Assembly: GCA_947462335.1 (NCBI GenBank)
Contig: OX381714.1
Coordinates: 54,295,800-54,359,799, forward strand
Reading direction: 5' to 3'
Length of the DNA stretch: 64,000 nt
Origin: Harmothoe impar
Taxonomy: Eukaryota > Annelida > Polychaeta > Phyllodocida > Polynoidae
Of the stretch, positions 21,121 through 32,096 are shown one piece after another. Positions within the stretch are counted from its first letter, which is position 1. Each line of letters opens with the position of its first letter. The notes beneath the pieces were generated by a model, which saw only the letters and a list, made by a program, of their open reading frames with translations, had not been told where the DNA came from and did not search any database. Both the position numbers and the translations under genes were made by a program.

Positions 21121-21382
21121 GGAAGCAGCCACAAATGCTGCTAATGCCAGGAGGCAGCACCAGGTGAACTACCAGGCCCTGCACTATGGGGCTGGGGCCG
21201 GCACTGCTCCTTACTACAGCGTCCCTGGCACCAACCTGAGGGGAGTCCACAACAACGGGTACCATGGCGGTTATGGCCATGGTCATGGTGTATATGGCCA
21301 TGGTGGCTATGGTCATAGTGGCTATGGTTTTGGTGCCTATGGTCATGGTGGCTATGGTTATGAACACAGAGATGTTTATTAG
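21121..21382 (+). CDS. Secreted Gly/His/Tyr-rich protein, exon 2
   Basis: The acceptor TTCTGTTCAG ends at 21120 and the split Ala codon is restored exactly. The exon encodes an Ala/Asn/Arg segment, then GAGAGTAPYYS, then a low-complexity tract of GYGHGG-type repeats rich in Gly, Tyr and His, ending EHRDVY before TAG at 21380. The same frame continues with Gly/His/Tyr codons for 71 more codons, broken by TGA at 21431, TAG at 21500 and TGA at 21593. The annotated end may therefore be a truncation of a longer ancestral protein. The antisense open frame is a by-product of the repeats. Confidence 0.85.
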
Positions 21383-21658
21383 GGGAGAAACAGTCACGGT
21401 AAATTCGGCGACAATGACAACTTCTGTGGTTGAGGACATGGTGACAATGGTGCCACCCACACTGGTCACCATGGTGGTTATGGCTATACTTATGATAGCT
21501 AGTGTCATGGTGCCTATGGTCATGGACATAGGCATGCTTACTGCAGGGGATACAGCCATGCTGACTTCAGGGACAACGACAGCTACAGAGGTTGAGCTAT
21601 AACATTGGCCTCCAAATAAGCTACATTAGTGGCTACCAAACCAGCCTCTAAACAAGAA

Positions 21659-21664
21659 AATAAA
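21659..21664 (+). terminator. Polyadenylation signal AATAAA
   Basis: AATAAA lies 277 bp after the first stop of the Gly/His/Tyr-rich gene, followed by a T/G-rich stretch. It is a plausible 3' end of that transcript. Confidence 0.6.
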
Positions 21665-21729
21665 AGTGTTCTGTAGAAAACTATCTTGTCTATTATTTCT
21701 TTGAAATACAAGATTTCCTATTATTAAGC

Positions 21730-21795
21730 ACTGGAATGCCATATTCAATGCCCTCCATTGAATACAATGTGGCTGTATTCAATGGGCTAATAATA
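21730..21795. repeat. CCATTGAATACAATGTGGC repeat, copy 1
   Basis: The block GTATTCAATG...ATTGAATACAATGTGGC(T/C)GT...TCA(A/T)TGGG is shared with 47355-47420. It looks like a pair of short MITE fragments. Confidence 0.5.
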
Positions 21796-22122
21796 TTTTC
21801 TGCTGACATTTCTACTTCATCTTTTTTTTTTCATTTTCAACATTTCACAGAGCTAACATCAGTTCAACATAATCTGGATGAAATTTCACTTCCCCTTTCA
21901 TTTCCATAATTATGATAGAAAAATCATAATCATCAGATTGTAAAGCCCCGGCCACACTACACCCTTTGTGCAAATCAGACCCAACCGGAGCCAAGAGTGG
22001 ATGGTAGTTTACCCGGCTGATTTGATAGAGTGGTGCAAGGCAAACTCTTTTGACCGGTCAAGTTGGGTAACGTCATATTTGGTCGGGTGAAAATAACAGC
22101 CTAGGAACGTGTTTTAGCATTT

Positions 22123-22377
22123 GGCCAAAAAAAAAGAAAGGTTTGTTTCAGGTAACATGGCAAGAAAATGTAGGGTCGGTAGGTCAGATTTTTTTTTTTT
22201 TTACTTTTTTTCTTTAACATGAAAGTACTAGCCGGCCTCTCGGAAAACCCTAAAATTTACCAAAAAAGGGTAAAAATACAAAAATTTCTTCAAAATTGCA
22301 TAAAAAAACGTAGGGTCGGCCCTGTTTTGATAGGGTCGGTCGGGTTACCTGAAACAAACCTTTTTTTTTTTTTGGCC
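22123..22377. mobile_element. MITE, GGCC-A/T-tract + CAGGTAAC family, copy 2
   Basis: The ends GGCCAAAAAAAAAGAAAGG and CCTTTTTTTTTTTTTGGCC are inverted. TTTCAGGTAACATGG and GTTACCTGAAACAAACC lie just inside. Same family as 15148-15437, here better conserved. Confidence 0.75.
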
Positions 22378-22379
22378 TA

Positions 22380-24200
22380 GGGCCCTAGATGGCATCGTGT
22401 GATATGACCCAGCTTCAACGAGTGATGTATGATGTGCATTTATGTTAATAAGTGGGGTTTTGTGTTTATTACATGGCACTACTGTCTTAAAATGAAGAAA
22501 ATCAACAAATTCGGAGGCCATGGAGTATGGCTACACCATACTCCATGGAGTATGAAGGTCCCATAGGCTTAGCATAGAGAAGGCCGTACCACCATGTAAT
22601 AAAATATATTATACATTTTGTGGCCGTGCTTGATTTGCATAAATTAGAAAAGGGGTATATTTACAAATTATGCAAACTGGAAAAGGAGGGAAAAATGTGT
22701 TCATGGCTGTGGCTGTGGTTTGATAGGTATATTGGTCAGATATGCATAAAGTATCGTTCAGCTTATTCTTTAATTAATAATAGGGCCTATGCATAATAAT
22801 AATCATAAATCATAATAATGACGTAATATTAGGTAGTACAATAGATGATGAAAAAGATGTATAGGCCTATGTATACTGAGATCATTCTGCAAATAACACT
22901 GACAAAACTCAGCTAAAATAACATTCATTTATCATTTATTGATCCAATTAATGCTTGGAGACCACATCCGGAGGTTTTCAAGTGGTTGTTTTGCTATTAC
23001 AAAGGGGTACTTTGATATATTTACTGATTGTTTCATATAAAAATCAACTCCTGGGGGGTATATTTCTCTGGGATATTTCTTTCTTTATATTATTTATTTA
23101 AACTAAGACCACTGTCAGTGACTCTCCTGCATGATTGTGCTGTCCCCAGTAAGAACCACATGAACCAAATACCCAATGTGACATCACATTAGGTGACAAC
23201 CAACCCAATTGGGGGGGGGGGGGGCACTCTCCATATTTTCTATAGCCATTGCATGTATGTACAAACATTCCCATCAAATCTTGTACCCCTAATACAAGAG
23301 GTTGCTCAACAAACTAGACAGGAGATTCCCCATGAGCCCTTGCCCATAAATGGCCTCAGAATGGAGCTCTTCCCTTGGGATCATGTTCCCACATGGCAAC
23401 AAATATGACAGAGTGCCCCCCCCCCCCCCTCCATAGGTTTTACCTGGACTGACCCTACTGACTGCACCCAGCACAGGGCACTGCGTTTGTTTGATCCCCA
23501 ATTGCCCATAAATAGCACTGACTGGTAACTCCTTATGACCATCCAGTACCTACACCAATGAGGGTCATTAAAATATGTTCTGGGTGAGTGGGCCTCCTCC
23601 CCCCTCCCGCATACACATCACACATAGACTCACAGATGACCATACACCGGAGTGCCCCCTTGTGTATAGTAGGGAAAGCACACATTGGTCAATTCAATAT
23701 TTTGAGAGATTCACAACTTTTGCAAGAAATACCACTGTATACACATATTACTGTGATGCCTATTAAAGGATTATTTAAAACATTATGTTTCCAATGGCAT
23801 ATTTTGGTTCTCTCATATTATTCAAAACCTTCGGATGTGGTCTTTAACTTTAAGACCACATATTGTACTTAAATGTACCCGGGAATGTACCATAACCTTT
23901 GTCGCCATAATGTATTCCAACTCTACAGGGCTAATGGGACCATTAGGAGGTTTATCAACCCTCTTGAGACACCATGATTCTTGTAAGCACTTTTACATTA
24001 TGACAACAATGGGCATAATACATGCATTAAAGCACTGTGTCCTTAGAGCTGCTTAACAAAACTGGAACTGGTGGTGCTTTCTAAACCAACCTGATGGTAC
24101 TGTGCCCAATCTTAGGTACATCTGGTTCCATGCGCCCCTCCCTTTATCATAGATCACAGCACGTATGTGACCCATTTTAACTAAATGGGTTAGAAGTCAC
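22380..24200. other. No gene recognised; G/C-tract foldback near 23208-23430
   Basis: Mostly AT-rich unique sequence. A G(14) tract followed by CACTCT (23211-23230) is mirrored by AGAGTG followed by C(14) (about 23411-23430), which looks like a short foldback. Open frames between 23193 and 24056 are short and have no domain. Confidence 0.4.
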
Positions 24201-24204
24201 ACTT

Positions 24205-24657
24205 TTAAGAGCTTAGATATGGCCTCTTTAAGCGGCATAGGGTAGGCCTGTTTGGTTGACTGTCTTCCATCTTCTTTTCTACATCCTTCTTATGTCTATC
24301 TAGTTCCTCTCTAAACCTTGCTGCTATTTCTTCTACCTTTTTGTCACAGTTTCTTTTGTACCCATCCATTTCTTGGGTGATGTTGTCTATGCTCTGCTTG
24401 GTGTCTTCTAAATTGTCAATGCGGGTGTTGATGGTCTTACTGAAGTCCTTTAACTTCTTGTCAACCTTCCCTACCTCCTTTGATAGGTATTTCATTGGAG
24501 CTTTGTCCGCCATGTTTGACATGAGCAGGTCCAGCTTTTGGTCTATGGTCATGTCTTTTTTTCTTTGCCTGGTTCCTAGTTTGAGATGCAGGTGGGGGGG
24601 GGGGGGGGAGTGTTCCCTTCCTGAGTTGTACTCCTCACTGTCACTATCTGAGCACAC
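24205..24657 (-). CDS. Coiled-coil ORF, retroelement ORF1-like
   Basis: A 150-residue single-exon frame. Its acidic/Ser N-terminus (CSDSDSEEYNSG) and Pro/His stretch (encoded across a G tract) are followed from about residue 35 by a long heptad-like coiled coil rich in Lys, Asp and Leu (DQKLDLLMSNMAD; KKLKDFSKTINTRIDNLED). Such proteins are typical of LINE or other retroelement ORF1 trimerisation regions. No RNA-binding or RT motif was seen and no flanking element ends were resolved. It may belong to the same old element as the minus-strand esterase ORF at 25845-26531, but the 1.2 kb between them is non-coding. A domesticated or fragmentary host protein is possible. Confidence 0.45.
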   Translation of the reverse strand: MCSDSDSEEYNSGREHSPPPPHLHLKLGTRQRKKDMTIDQKLDLLMSNMADKAPMKYLSKEVGKVDKKLKDFSKTINTRIDNLEDTKQSIDNITQEMDGYKRNCDKKVEEIAARFREELDRHKKDVEKKMEDSQPNRPTLCRLKRPYLSS

Positions 24658-24659
24658 CC

Positions 24660-25840
24660 CATTTCAAACATATTTATGACCTGTCATGTAGAACGGTACC
24701 TGACTTGGGTATACACTGCGAACGTAGCCTGAGTGTTGTGTACTGAAGTGCTGCGCTATAGGATTTGCTTTCTGCTGGTATTTCCTAAACTTTTGCTTTT
24801 AATGTGATTCATGTACTGTATATTGGTGCTTGTAGGGTTATTTTTTACGTCTGGTATGTATTATTTTGTCTGTGGGATAGACGGTTGGGTGACTTGTTTT
24901 GTTTACTAGTAACCTGTTTCAAAGATAAAGTACACATCTGTCTAGCAACAATATAATCTCATGTTGCTATGTCAGTCTCATGCATTATAACCTAGAAACA
25001 AGGAGTCATTCATAATCAAGATGTTTTGTTAAGTGATTGATCTATCAATTCCTCATTTTATATTATCCCAGTTGTGTCCAATGGAAATCATACCAAATGT
25101 AATTAGAGTATTCCATAGATGTGAATGGGTTTAGGATTGATCATTTTGATTCTATGACGCAATACCTGAATGCCCTTGATATTTTGCATATGTTAATTTA
25201 TTAATAGTACCACCCTTACCAGAACTGCATTCATACATCATCTCAAGGGTTTGCAGCATGTTTTAATGCATCACCAATACTGCATTGGTTTATCATCACT
25301 AGTAATTAGGCCTCAATTCCTAGCTAACAATAAAACATTATTTTACGTGAATATATCTTTTAAAAACTTATATAAAGTTATGCCACAGTAAGGAGCCTTA
25401 GAGAAACGTTATAAAATGTTATATAACGTTTTTTTGTTTACTGGGAAGTTATCAACCGGTACACCATTCTAAGATAACGAATACGCAGAGCATCATAGTT
25501 TTACCCAATGTATTATTTATTCTAGACAGAAATAGGTACATAGAGAGAAACGTGAGTCATGTGTCGCCAAAATGATTACAAGGTGCTCATTTGGCTACAA
25601 TGACTTTCTTTGTAGTAACTAAACATTTTCCTATAGCTACAGGTGTGTGGAACCTCTCATTAAAAAGGTCAAGTAGACGACCACCAATGAATGCTCAGGC
25701 CAAACATATTTGCTACAAGGCTGCCAGTTGCTACAATGAATGATGATGAACATAAAACATACTTTACTACACCATATTAAGTAGCCGTGCTGCATAATTA
25801 GCTGGTGCATCTAGAAGCTTATTTGTCACATTCCTAAATC
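24660..25840. other. No gene recognised
   Basis: AT-rich DNA with one TGCATCATG-family relic (about 25215-25290) and an inverted AACGTTATA/TATAACGTT pair near 25405-25433. Nothing reads as coding. Confidence 0.5.
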
Positions 25841-25844
25841 TACC

Positions 25845-26531
25845 CTAGAGAAGATCATCCATGAATGCATAGATTCTCCTGGCTAGCTCTTGATATAGTT
25901 CTACTCCTGGATGAAGCCCATCCTCTAACCTACGGTACTTGTTTGAGACTTTGCTGTTTGATCTCTTCCTGCGCCCGCTCCGGTTTGTATGGACCGCATG
26001 GTTTAGGTGAAGATTAGGCAGTCCATATGCACCATTTAGCACGCTGAAGTCTCCATTCAATACAGCGACTGATTTATCCAGTTCAGTCTGCCTTTTTATT
26101 TCTGGAGGTGGCTGATCGGTTAGGGAGCATGTGTTATACATGTCAATATCGGCACCAAACGTGGAGGCAATGAGCACCTTCAGATGTGGTGCCACCTGCT
26201 CTAGTTTGTAGATCCAGAACTGGACTTTAGCTGTGATGTCTGAGGCACAGGATACACAGTCGTGGTGGGAGTAGTCAATATAAGGGGTACCTCGAACTGG
26301 CTGGGTGATGTCGAAGATCCCGGCCATAAGTATGACATGAGTGTATCTGAATGGATCATTTTCAACAATGTCGTAAGTCGCGGCTCCAATGTCTTCTATA
26401 CTTAGCTGAGAGTAGCCCTTGGTGTCAAGGTATATGTGGGAATTGTTTGTGGTCATGACATTGATGAGGTGGTCACAGACTCCTTCTACCCGAGAATCAC
26501 CAGTCAGCAGAATGTGTTTCTGGAATGACAC
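25845..26531 (-). CDS. SGNH-hydrolase (GDSL esterase)-like protein
   Basis: A 228-residue single-exon frame with the hallmarks of the SGNH hydrolase fold. LLTGDSR supplies the block-I Ser (residue about 12), and DGLHPG supplies the block-V Asp-x-x-His pair (about residue 205). The block-III motif reads AGIFDIT, so the usual Asn of G-x-N-D is replaced by Phe, which leaves the oxyanion hole incomplete. A basic RSGRRKRSN stretch lies before the C-terminal block. Esterase domains of this type occur in ORF1 of CR1-like LINEs and in many expanded invertebrate single-exon genes. A retroelement origin is therefore likely, but no RT lies nearby. Confidence 0.6.
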   Translation of the reverse strand: MSFQKHILLTGDSRVEGVCDHLINVMTTNNSHIYLDTKGYSQLSIEDIGAATYDIVENDPFRYTHVILMAGIFDITQPVRGTPYIDYSHHDCVSCASDITAKVQFWIYKLEQVAPHLKVLIASTFGADIDMYNTCSLTDQPPPEIKRQTELDKSVAVLNGDFSVLNGAYGLPNLHLNHAVHTNRSGRRKRSNSKVSNKYRRLEDGLHPGVELYQELARRIYAFMDDLL

Positions 26532-26589
26532 AAACTTTAATATAGAGTTTTGACATTGTACTTAAATAGCTATACTTCATCCAGAAGGG

Positions 26590-27078
26590 ATGCTATTTTC
26601 GACTACGTTCTATCTTCAAATCATAGTTATGGGTTTTCACCAATTGACAAATGTTATTCCCTTGCAATATTGGATAAATATGCAAGAAAAAACATCTAAG
26701 GACAAAAGAAATAAAGGATACCAATCACCGGGAGCACAAGATGAATTTCCTGGGAGTAAATCCTTGTCTATATCAGGCTTGTTTGAAAGGGATAGCTCCA
26801 GATTCTGGTTTGAAGCTCATTTTAACAAAGAAAGAGTAGTGGCCCAAGCACCGAACCCTGGGGTACTGGGGAAATCCATAGAGAAGTCTGGCTGTGCTGG
26901 ACTTGTGTATGGTGAACTGTTACTTTGGTATTTCTTGAGGAACAAGGGATCTACTGCAGTTTCCATGTTTGCTCAGAAAATGACTTTGGTCCACGAAATC
27001 AAACACTTTTCAAAATTCTACAAAGAGCATTGCAGGTGGCATGCTAGTACTTTGCGGCCATACAGTGCTGTAGGATGA
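26590..27078 (+). CDS. Uncharacterised ORF
   Basis: A 162-codon frame that is not low complexity (for example SGLFERDSSRFWFEAHF and GELLLWYFLRNKGST). No domain, signal peptide or splice sites were recognised. It starts 59 bp from the start codon of the oppositely oriented esterase ORF, so a divergent pair is conceivable. A chance frame or a decayed transposon piece is equally possible. Confidence 0.25.
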   Translation: MLFSTTFYLQIIVMGFHQLTNVIPLQYWINMQEKTSKDKRNKGYQSPGAQDEFPGSKSLSISGLFERDSSRFWFEAHFNKERVVAQAPNPGVLGKSIEKSGCAGLVYGELLLWYFLRNKGSTAVSMFAQKMTLVHEIKHFSKFYKEHCRWHASTLRPYSAVG

Positions 27079-27129
27079 AGACCTAACTGTGGGGGGTTAT
27101 TGTCGTATTCGTGTGTCATAATTTTGGGT

Positions 27130-27335
27130 GTGAACTAAATGGGTCCAAATTAATTGTGGCCAATCTTTTAGCTACAGTAAAGCGCTGACTTTTTTCATTC
27201 AAAAGCGGTGAAATCTTTTTGCCCCCCCCCCTCATGAAGGGTTTAATGTTCCTCCGCCCCCCCACTCTTAATGGATCAATCTTCTTGATCCCACCCCAAT
27301 CTGCCTGTTGTTAAAAAGAGTGACCATTGCAGATT
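27130..27335. repeat. Degenerate C-tract repeat (see 11040-11290)
   Basis: GTCCAAATTAATTGTGGCC and alternating CTTTTTGCCCCCCCCCTCATGAAGGG blocks match 11115-11280. It is probably a decayed MITE. Confidence 0.4.
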
Positions 27336-27760
27336 TGAGGACTACTTTCACAATTATCTGCCGCCAGAAAATCGTTACATTCCTACAAGTGAGTGAATAA
27401 ATAATCTAGACTCAGTTACACTACTTGGTCAGCATGTTTGGCTGCCTATCCTTGTTGAAGTCTGGTTGGTTATGAGAGAAGGCTGCGGCCAGCTCCATTC
27501 AGATTTTTCAGTGTTCCGGCTTTTGCCGCAACAGAACCGTTATTTTTCAAATTTGCCAATTATAAGCGAAGAAAGGGCTTTATTTCATGTGGAGAAACAA
27601 AGTTACTATGCTTAAGTACTAAAATCACCATTCTCCACACCCCCATGGAGAAACTGAAGCTCATTCTCCATGGCCTGTTTTTCCACGATGATAGCTATGA
27701 AACCGATCTTTAAATGTATATTTTAATCAAATTAATCTAGAATTACATAAATTAAATACA
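27336..27760. other. No gene recognised
   Basis: Unique AT-rich DNA without coding or RNA signals. Confidence 0.5.
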
Positions 27761-27769
27761 GCGATCCAC

Positions 27770-27895
27770 TCTAATCAGTCTGAACTCATGGTTTCTCCAC
27801 TCGTGGTGCATTGCATCGCATCACACTCGGCTCCGCCTCGTGTGATACGATCCATTGCACCACTTGTGAAGAAACCTGTCGTTCAGACAGATTAT
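27770..27895. repeat. Long hairpin, ~50-bp arms
   Basis: GTTTCTCCACTCGTGGTGCA (27791 on) pairs with TGCACCACTTGTGAAGAAAC (ending near 27875). Outside these, GTCTGAAC pairs with GTTCAGAC, and inside, CATCACACTCGG pairs with CCTCGTGTGAT. There are a few mismatches and no coding content. Confidence 0.8.
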
Positions 27896-27899
27896 CGTG

Positions 27900-28680
27900 G
27901 ACCTCTGTCTATATATTTCTAAAATTAGGTTATAACAAAAGAATTCTCAATTTCTTTTAAGTTTTTACATAGTGTAAACGAAGTTATAAATATATACGCT
28001 TATGAAGGAACCTTGAAATATCAAAATGATATGGCCTGTGTGAGGAGGCAATGACCTGCTTAAGATACCATTACACCTGAGCATTGAGTGGTGGTCGCCT
28101 ACTTGGCGTTGAGAGAAAGTTTTTGGGAACACTGGAGTTTACTGTAATAAGCGTCATCTATTGTAAATATGTAATCTGCCCTTTATACCAGGTAAATATA
28201 ACAACAAAGACTGTAGTTGCTTATTCTAGGCATTTTATTGTATGATTGTGTCATGTAATAATCGATGGATAACACATTTTCTCAATCATCACTTCACATT
28301 ATTTATTTGATGGATTCTCACATACCCATAACTTTACACATCTTTATTACTTTATATCTAATTTAGCCACAAAACTTTACATTAACTTTAATATACCATT
28401 TATCTCTACAACCACATGGTGATCATTTGTTACATGTATATATTTTCACTTTCTCTATCATGATAGATATTTATTTAATTTTGATTTTGCCATGGTCTTA
28501 TTTACCATCCTTACGCATAAAAATATTTGTTTATCATATATATCACCAATATGTGCATTCAGTCAATTTAAAGTATCTTACAACTACTTCTTATCTCCTT
28601 TTATCTTGTAATACATAAATATGGTATACCCCATGGACAGCATGCTTATCTACTTTCTTTGTACTAAGAAAACTAATTTC
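27900..28680. other. No gene recognised
   Basis: AT-rich DNA. Open frames near 28430-28618 are hydrophobic because of T-richness and have no supporting context. Confidence 0.5.
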
Positions 28681-28860
28681 GCCGAAAAGGCTGGCTCAAA
28701 CCAAGCCGGCCAAAGAAACCAGAACATTGTGAATTGAAATTAGCCAAATGGGCTGGCTCAAACCAAGCCAGCCAAAGAAATCAGAACATTGTGAATTGAA
28801 ATTAGCCAAATGGGCTGGCTCAAACCGAGCCGGCCTAAGAAACCAGAACATTGTGAACTA
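28681..28860. repeat. 62-bp tandem repeat, three copies
   Basis: Units starting at 28681, 28743 and 28805 share GGGCTGGCTCAAACC, GCC(A/G)GCC and CAGAACATTGTGAA. The paired GGCTGGC / GCC(A/G)GCC segments let each unit form a small stem-loop. Confidence 0.8.
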
Positions 28861-28999
28861 CTTCATTTTGAATACTGTTAATCTTAGTGGTACATGTAGT
28901 AGCACTTGTTCAAAGTAGAAATACTCGTAGATAAGCAGCTGTGGGGATATCAGAATAATTATAATGATATCATTCAGTTGCAAGATAAGTGCCTAAATC

Positions 29000-29400
29000 A
29001 AGAAATTGATGTCATGATGGTAAGATTACCTACCTGAACGTATAATCAATATGAGACATAGCATGTGAAATAATGGAGATTACTTAATTCTAAGAAATTA
29101 CTCTTGTGGATAAATGCCAAAGGCAGTTGATGATGAAATGCAACAGGTACTGGTGAATAAAACTGAAGAAATGACTCTTGTATATGAAATTAATTACGAG
29201 GATGGTGATATGATGGTGAAAATTAAACTGAAGAAATGCCTATATGACAGGATTTTTTTGGATGGTGATATGAGGTGATGGTGAAAGTTGAAGATGGTGG
29301 TGCTTTGGATGATGAGCTATTGATGGTTGGGGGACTATGGATGGGATACTGTGAGTGACATTAGGGGGTGACTGGTCTACCAGTCACCGCCATCACTATT
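29000..29400. other. GATG/GGTGA-rich simple-sequence region
   Basis: A loose cluster of GATGGTGATATGA-type words without a stable period. No coding frame. Confidence 0.4.
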
Positions 29401-29477
29401 GTAATCATTTCCAAGAGGGGATGTGCGGCGGGGTCCAACCTAATACAAAAGAAGTTAATAAAAATGCATAAATAAAG

Positions 29478-29478
<1 letters not shown>

Positions 29479-29505
<27 letters not shown>
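29479..29505. repeat. (TA)n microsatellite
   Basis: About 13 TA dinucleotides in a row. Confidence 0.95.
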
Positions 29506-29508
<3 letters not shown>

Positions 29509-29821
29509 AGCTAAAATTGAATAAAGTATTTTAAGAATGCAATTGGTAACGATATCTAATTTAAATCAAATGCTGCAATTTTTCGAATAAGATAGTTTAG
29601 TAAAATGATAGCAAAATCCCAAGTCTCTGTGATTGTCCCTTTATGGTGTTATTTTAAAGTAGGTATCAGCTGGGCTGGATCTAACAAGGACGTAGAGATT
29701 TCCAAAGGAAAAAGGGATGATGAGACATAGATCTGAGTTGTGAAACACAGGGGAGCTATGGTCGACAGTCATGATTCATTTTTTTCTTTTATATTTCATT
29801 CTTTTTTTTTCTTTTATATTC

Positions 29822-30370
29822 TATTCGGTGAATGGGATGAATGGGATAAACGGAGAATGGGATAAACGGAGAATGGGATAAACGGAGAACGGGATAAACG
29901 GAGAATGGGAAAAACAGAGAACGGGGTAAACGGGAGATAGGGATGAACGGAGAAGGGGATGAACAGAGAAGGGGATGAACGGAGAATGGGATGAGCGGAA
30001 AACGGGATGAAGGGAGAACAAATGAAGGGAGAATGGATGAAGGGAGAACGGGATAGACGGAAGGGGATAACCGGGATCAACGGCAAACAGGATGAACTGA
30101 GAACGGGATAAAAGGTGAACCTGATAAACGGCGAACAGGATGAACGGAGAATGGGATGAACGGCGGGAGAACGGGATAAAGGGAGAACGGGATCAAACGG
30201 AGAACGGTATAAAGGGAGAACGGGATAGACAGAGGACGGGATAATCGGAGAACGGGATAAAGGGAGAACAGGAGAAAGGGAGAACGGCATAAACTGCAAA
30301 CAGCATAAACGGGATACACTGTAAATGGGATAAATGGAGAACGGGATAAAGGGAGAACGGAGAACAAGAC
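29822..30370. repeat. 16-bp minisatellite (GGGATAAACGGAGAAC), left block
   Basis: The 16-bp unit GGGATAAACGGAGAAC, with variants GATGAA, GGGAGAA and GCGAAC, repeats about 34 times. Minus-strand frames stay open and read as Ser-Pro-Phe-Ile-Pro repeats. This follows from the repeat and is not evidence of a gene. The array resumes at 32092, after the 65-bp array. Confidence 0.9.
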
Positions 30371-30473
30371 AAGGAAGGGCTTGAGGGCTAAAATGTAGTG
30401 TTCTTAGTCGAATGTCGCGGGACATAAATAATCTCGTCGAGAGTGGATCCTCTTTTTTCGACTTTTTTCGGAC

Positions 30474-32096
30474 TTTTATTATCCCCTCAAGCTAAAAGTA
30501 GGCCTAAAAAAGTAGGCCTAGTCCCAATAGGAATTGAATTTATATAGGAAGATTTTATTATCCCCTCAAGCTAAAAGTAGGCCTAGTCCCAATAGGAATT
30601 ATATTTATATAGGAAGATTTTATTATCCCCTCAAGCTAAAAGTAGGCCTAGTCCAAATAGGAATTGAATTTATATAGGAAGATTTTATTATCCCCTCAAG
30701 CTAAAAGTAGGCCTAGTCCCAATAGGAATTGAATTTATATAGGAAGATTTCATTATCCCCTCAAGCTAAAAGTAGGCCTAGTCCCAATAGGAATTGAATT
30801 TATATAGGAAGATTTCATTATCCCTTCAAGCTAAAAGTAGGCCTAGTCCCAATAGGAATTATATTTATATAGGAAGATTTTATTATCCCCTCAAGCTAAA
30901 AGTAGGCCTAGTCCCAACAGGAATTGAATTTATATAGGAAGATTTCATTATCCCCTCAAGCTAAAATTAGGCCTAGTCCCAATAGGAATTGAATTTATAT
31001 AGGAAGATTTCATTATCCCCTCAAGCTAAAAGTAGGCCTAGTCCCAATAGGAATTGAATTTATATAGGAAGATTTTATTATCCCCTCAAGCTAAAAGTAG
31101 GCCTAGTCCCAATAGGAATTGAATTTATATAGGAAGATTTTATTATCCCCTCAAGCTAAAAGTAGGCCTAGTCCCAACAGGAATTGAATTTATATAGGAA
31201 GATTTTATCATCCCCTCAAGCTAAAAGTAGGCCTAGTCCCAACAGGAATTGAATTTATATAGGAAGATTTTATTATCCCCTCAAGCTAAAAGTAGGCCTA
31301 GTCCCAACAGGAATTGAATTTATATAGGAAGATTTCATTATCCCCTCAAGCTAAAAGTAGGCCTAGTCCCAATAGGAATTGAATTTATATAGGAAGATTT
31401 CATTATCCCCTCAAGCTAAAAGTAGGCCTAGTCCCAATAGGAATTGAATTTATATAGGAAGATTTTATTATCCCCTCAAGCTAAAAGTAGGCCTAGTCCC
31501 AATAGGAATTGAATTTATATAGGAAGATTTCATTATCCCCTCAAGCTAAAAGTAGGCCTAGTCCCAATAGGAATTGAATTTATATAGGAAGATTTCATTA
31601 TCCCCTCAAGCTAAAAGTAGGCCTAGTCCAAATAGGAATTGAATTTATATAGGAAGATTTCATAATCCCCTCAAGCTAAAAGTAGGCCTAGTCCAAATAG
31701 GAATTGAATTTATATAGGAAGATTTTATTATCCCCTCAAGCTAAAAGTAGGCCTAGTCCCAATAGGAATTGAATTTATATAGGAAGATTTTATTATCCCC
31801 TCAAGCTAAAAGTAGGCCTAGTCCCAATAGGAATTGAATTTATATAGGAAGATTTTATTATCCCCTCAAGCTAAAAGTAGGCCTAGTCCCAACAGGAATT
31901 GAATTTATATAGGAAGATTTTATTATCCCCTCAAGCTAAAAGTAGGCCTAGTCCCAACAGGAATTGAATTTATATAGGAAGATTTTATTATCCCCTCAAG
32001 CTAAAAGTAGGCCTAGTCCCAACAGGAATTGAATTTATATAGGAAGATTTTATTATCCCCTCAAGCTAAAAGTAGGCCTAGTCCCAAAAGGAATTA
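30474..32096. repeat. 65-bp satellite array, ~25 copies
   Basis: The unit starts TTTTATTATCCCCTCAAGCT and contains AAAGTAGGCCTAGTCCCAA and GAATTTATATAGGAAGA. It repeats head to tail with 95% or better similarity by eye; variants are tttta/tttca, cccaata/cccaaca/ccaaata. The first unit carries an extra GTAGGCCTAAAAAA. The array sits between two blocks of the 16-bp minisatellite. Confidence 0.95.

Noticed and set aside
21038..21559. 173-codon antisense frame over the Gly/His/Tyr gene
   Set aside because: It is the reverse complement of GGT/CAT/TAT repeats (Met/Thr/Ile-rich). The sense gene has a signal peptide, splice sites, TATA and polyA signals.
28681..28860. Possible short CRISPR or RNA array
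   Set aside because: Whole 62-bp units are repeated without variable spacers, so it is an ordinary tandem repeat.
29814..30425. Pro/Phe/Ser-rich 203-codon minus-strand frame (and 168 codons at 32053-32559)
   Set aside because: Produced by the 16-bp minisatellite. No start context, splice sites or non-repeat coding sequence.
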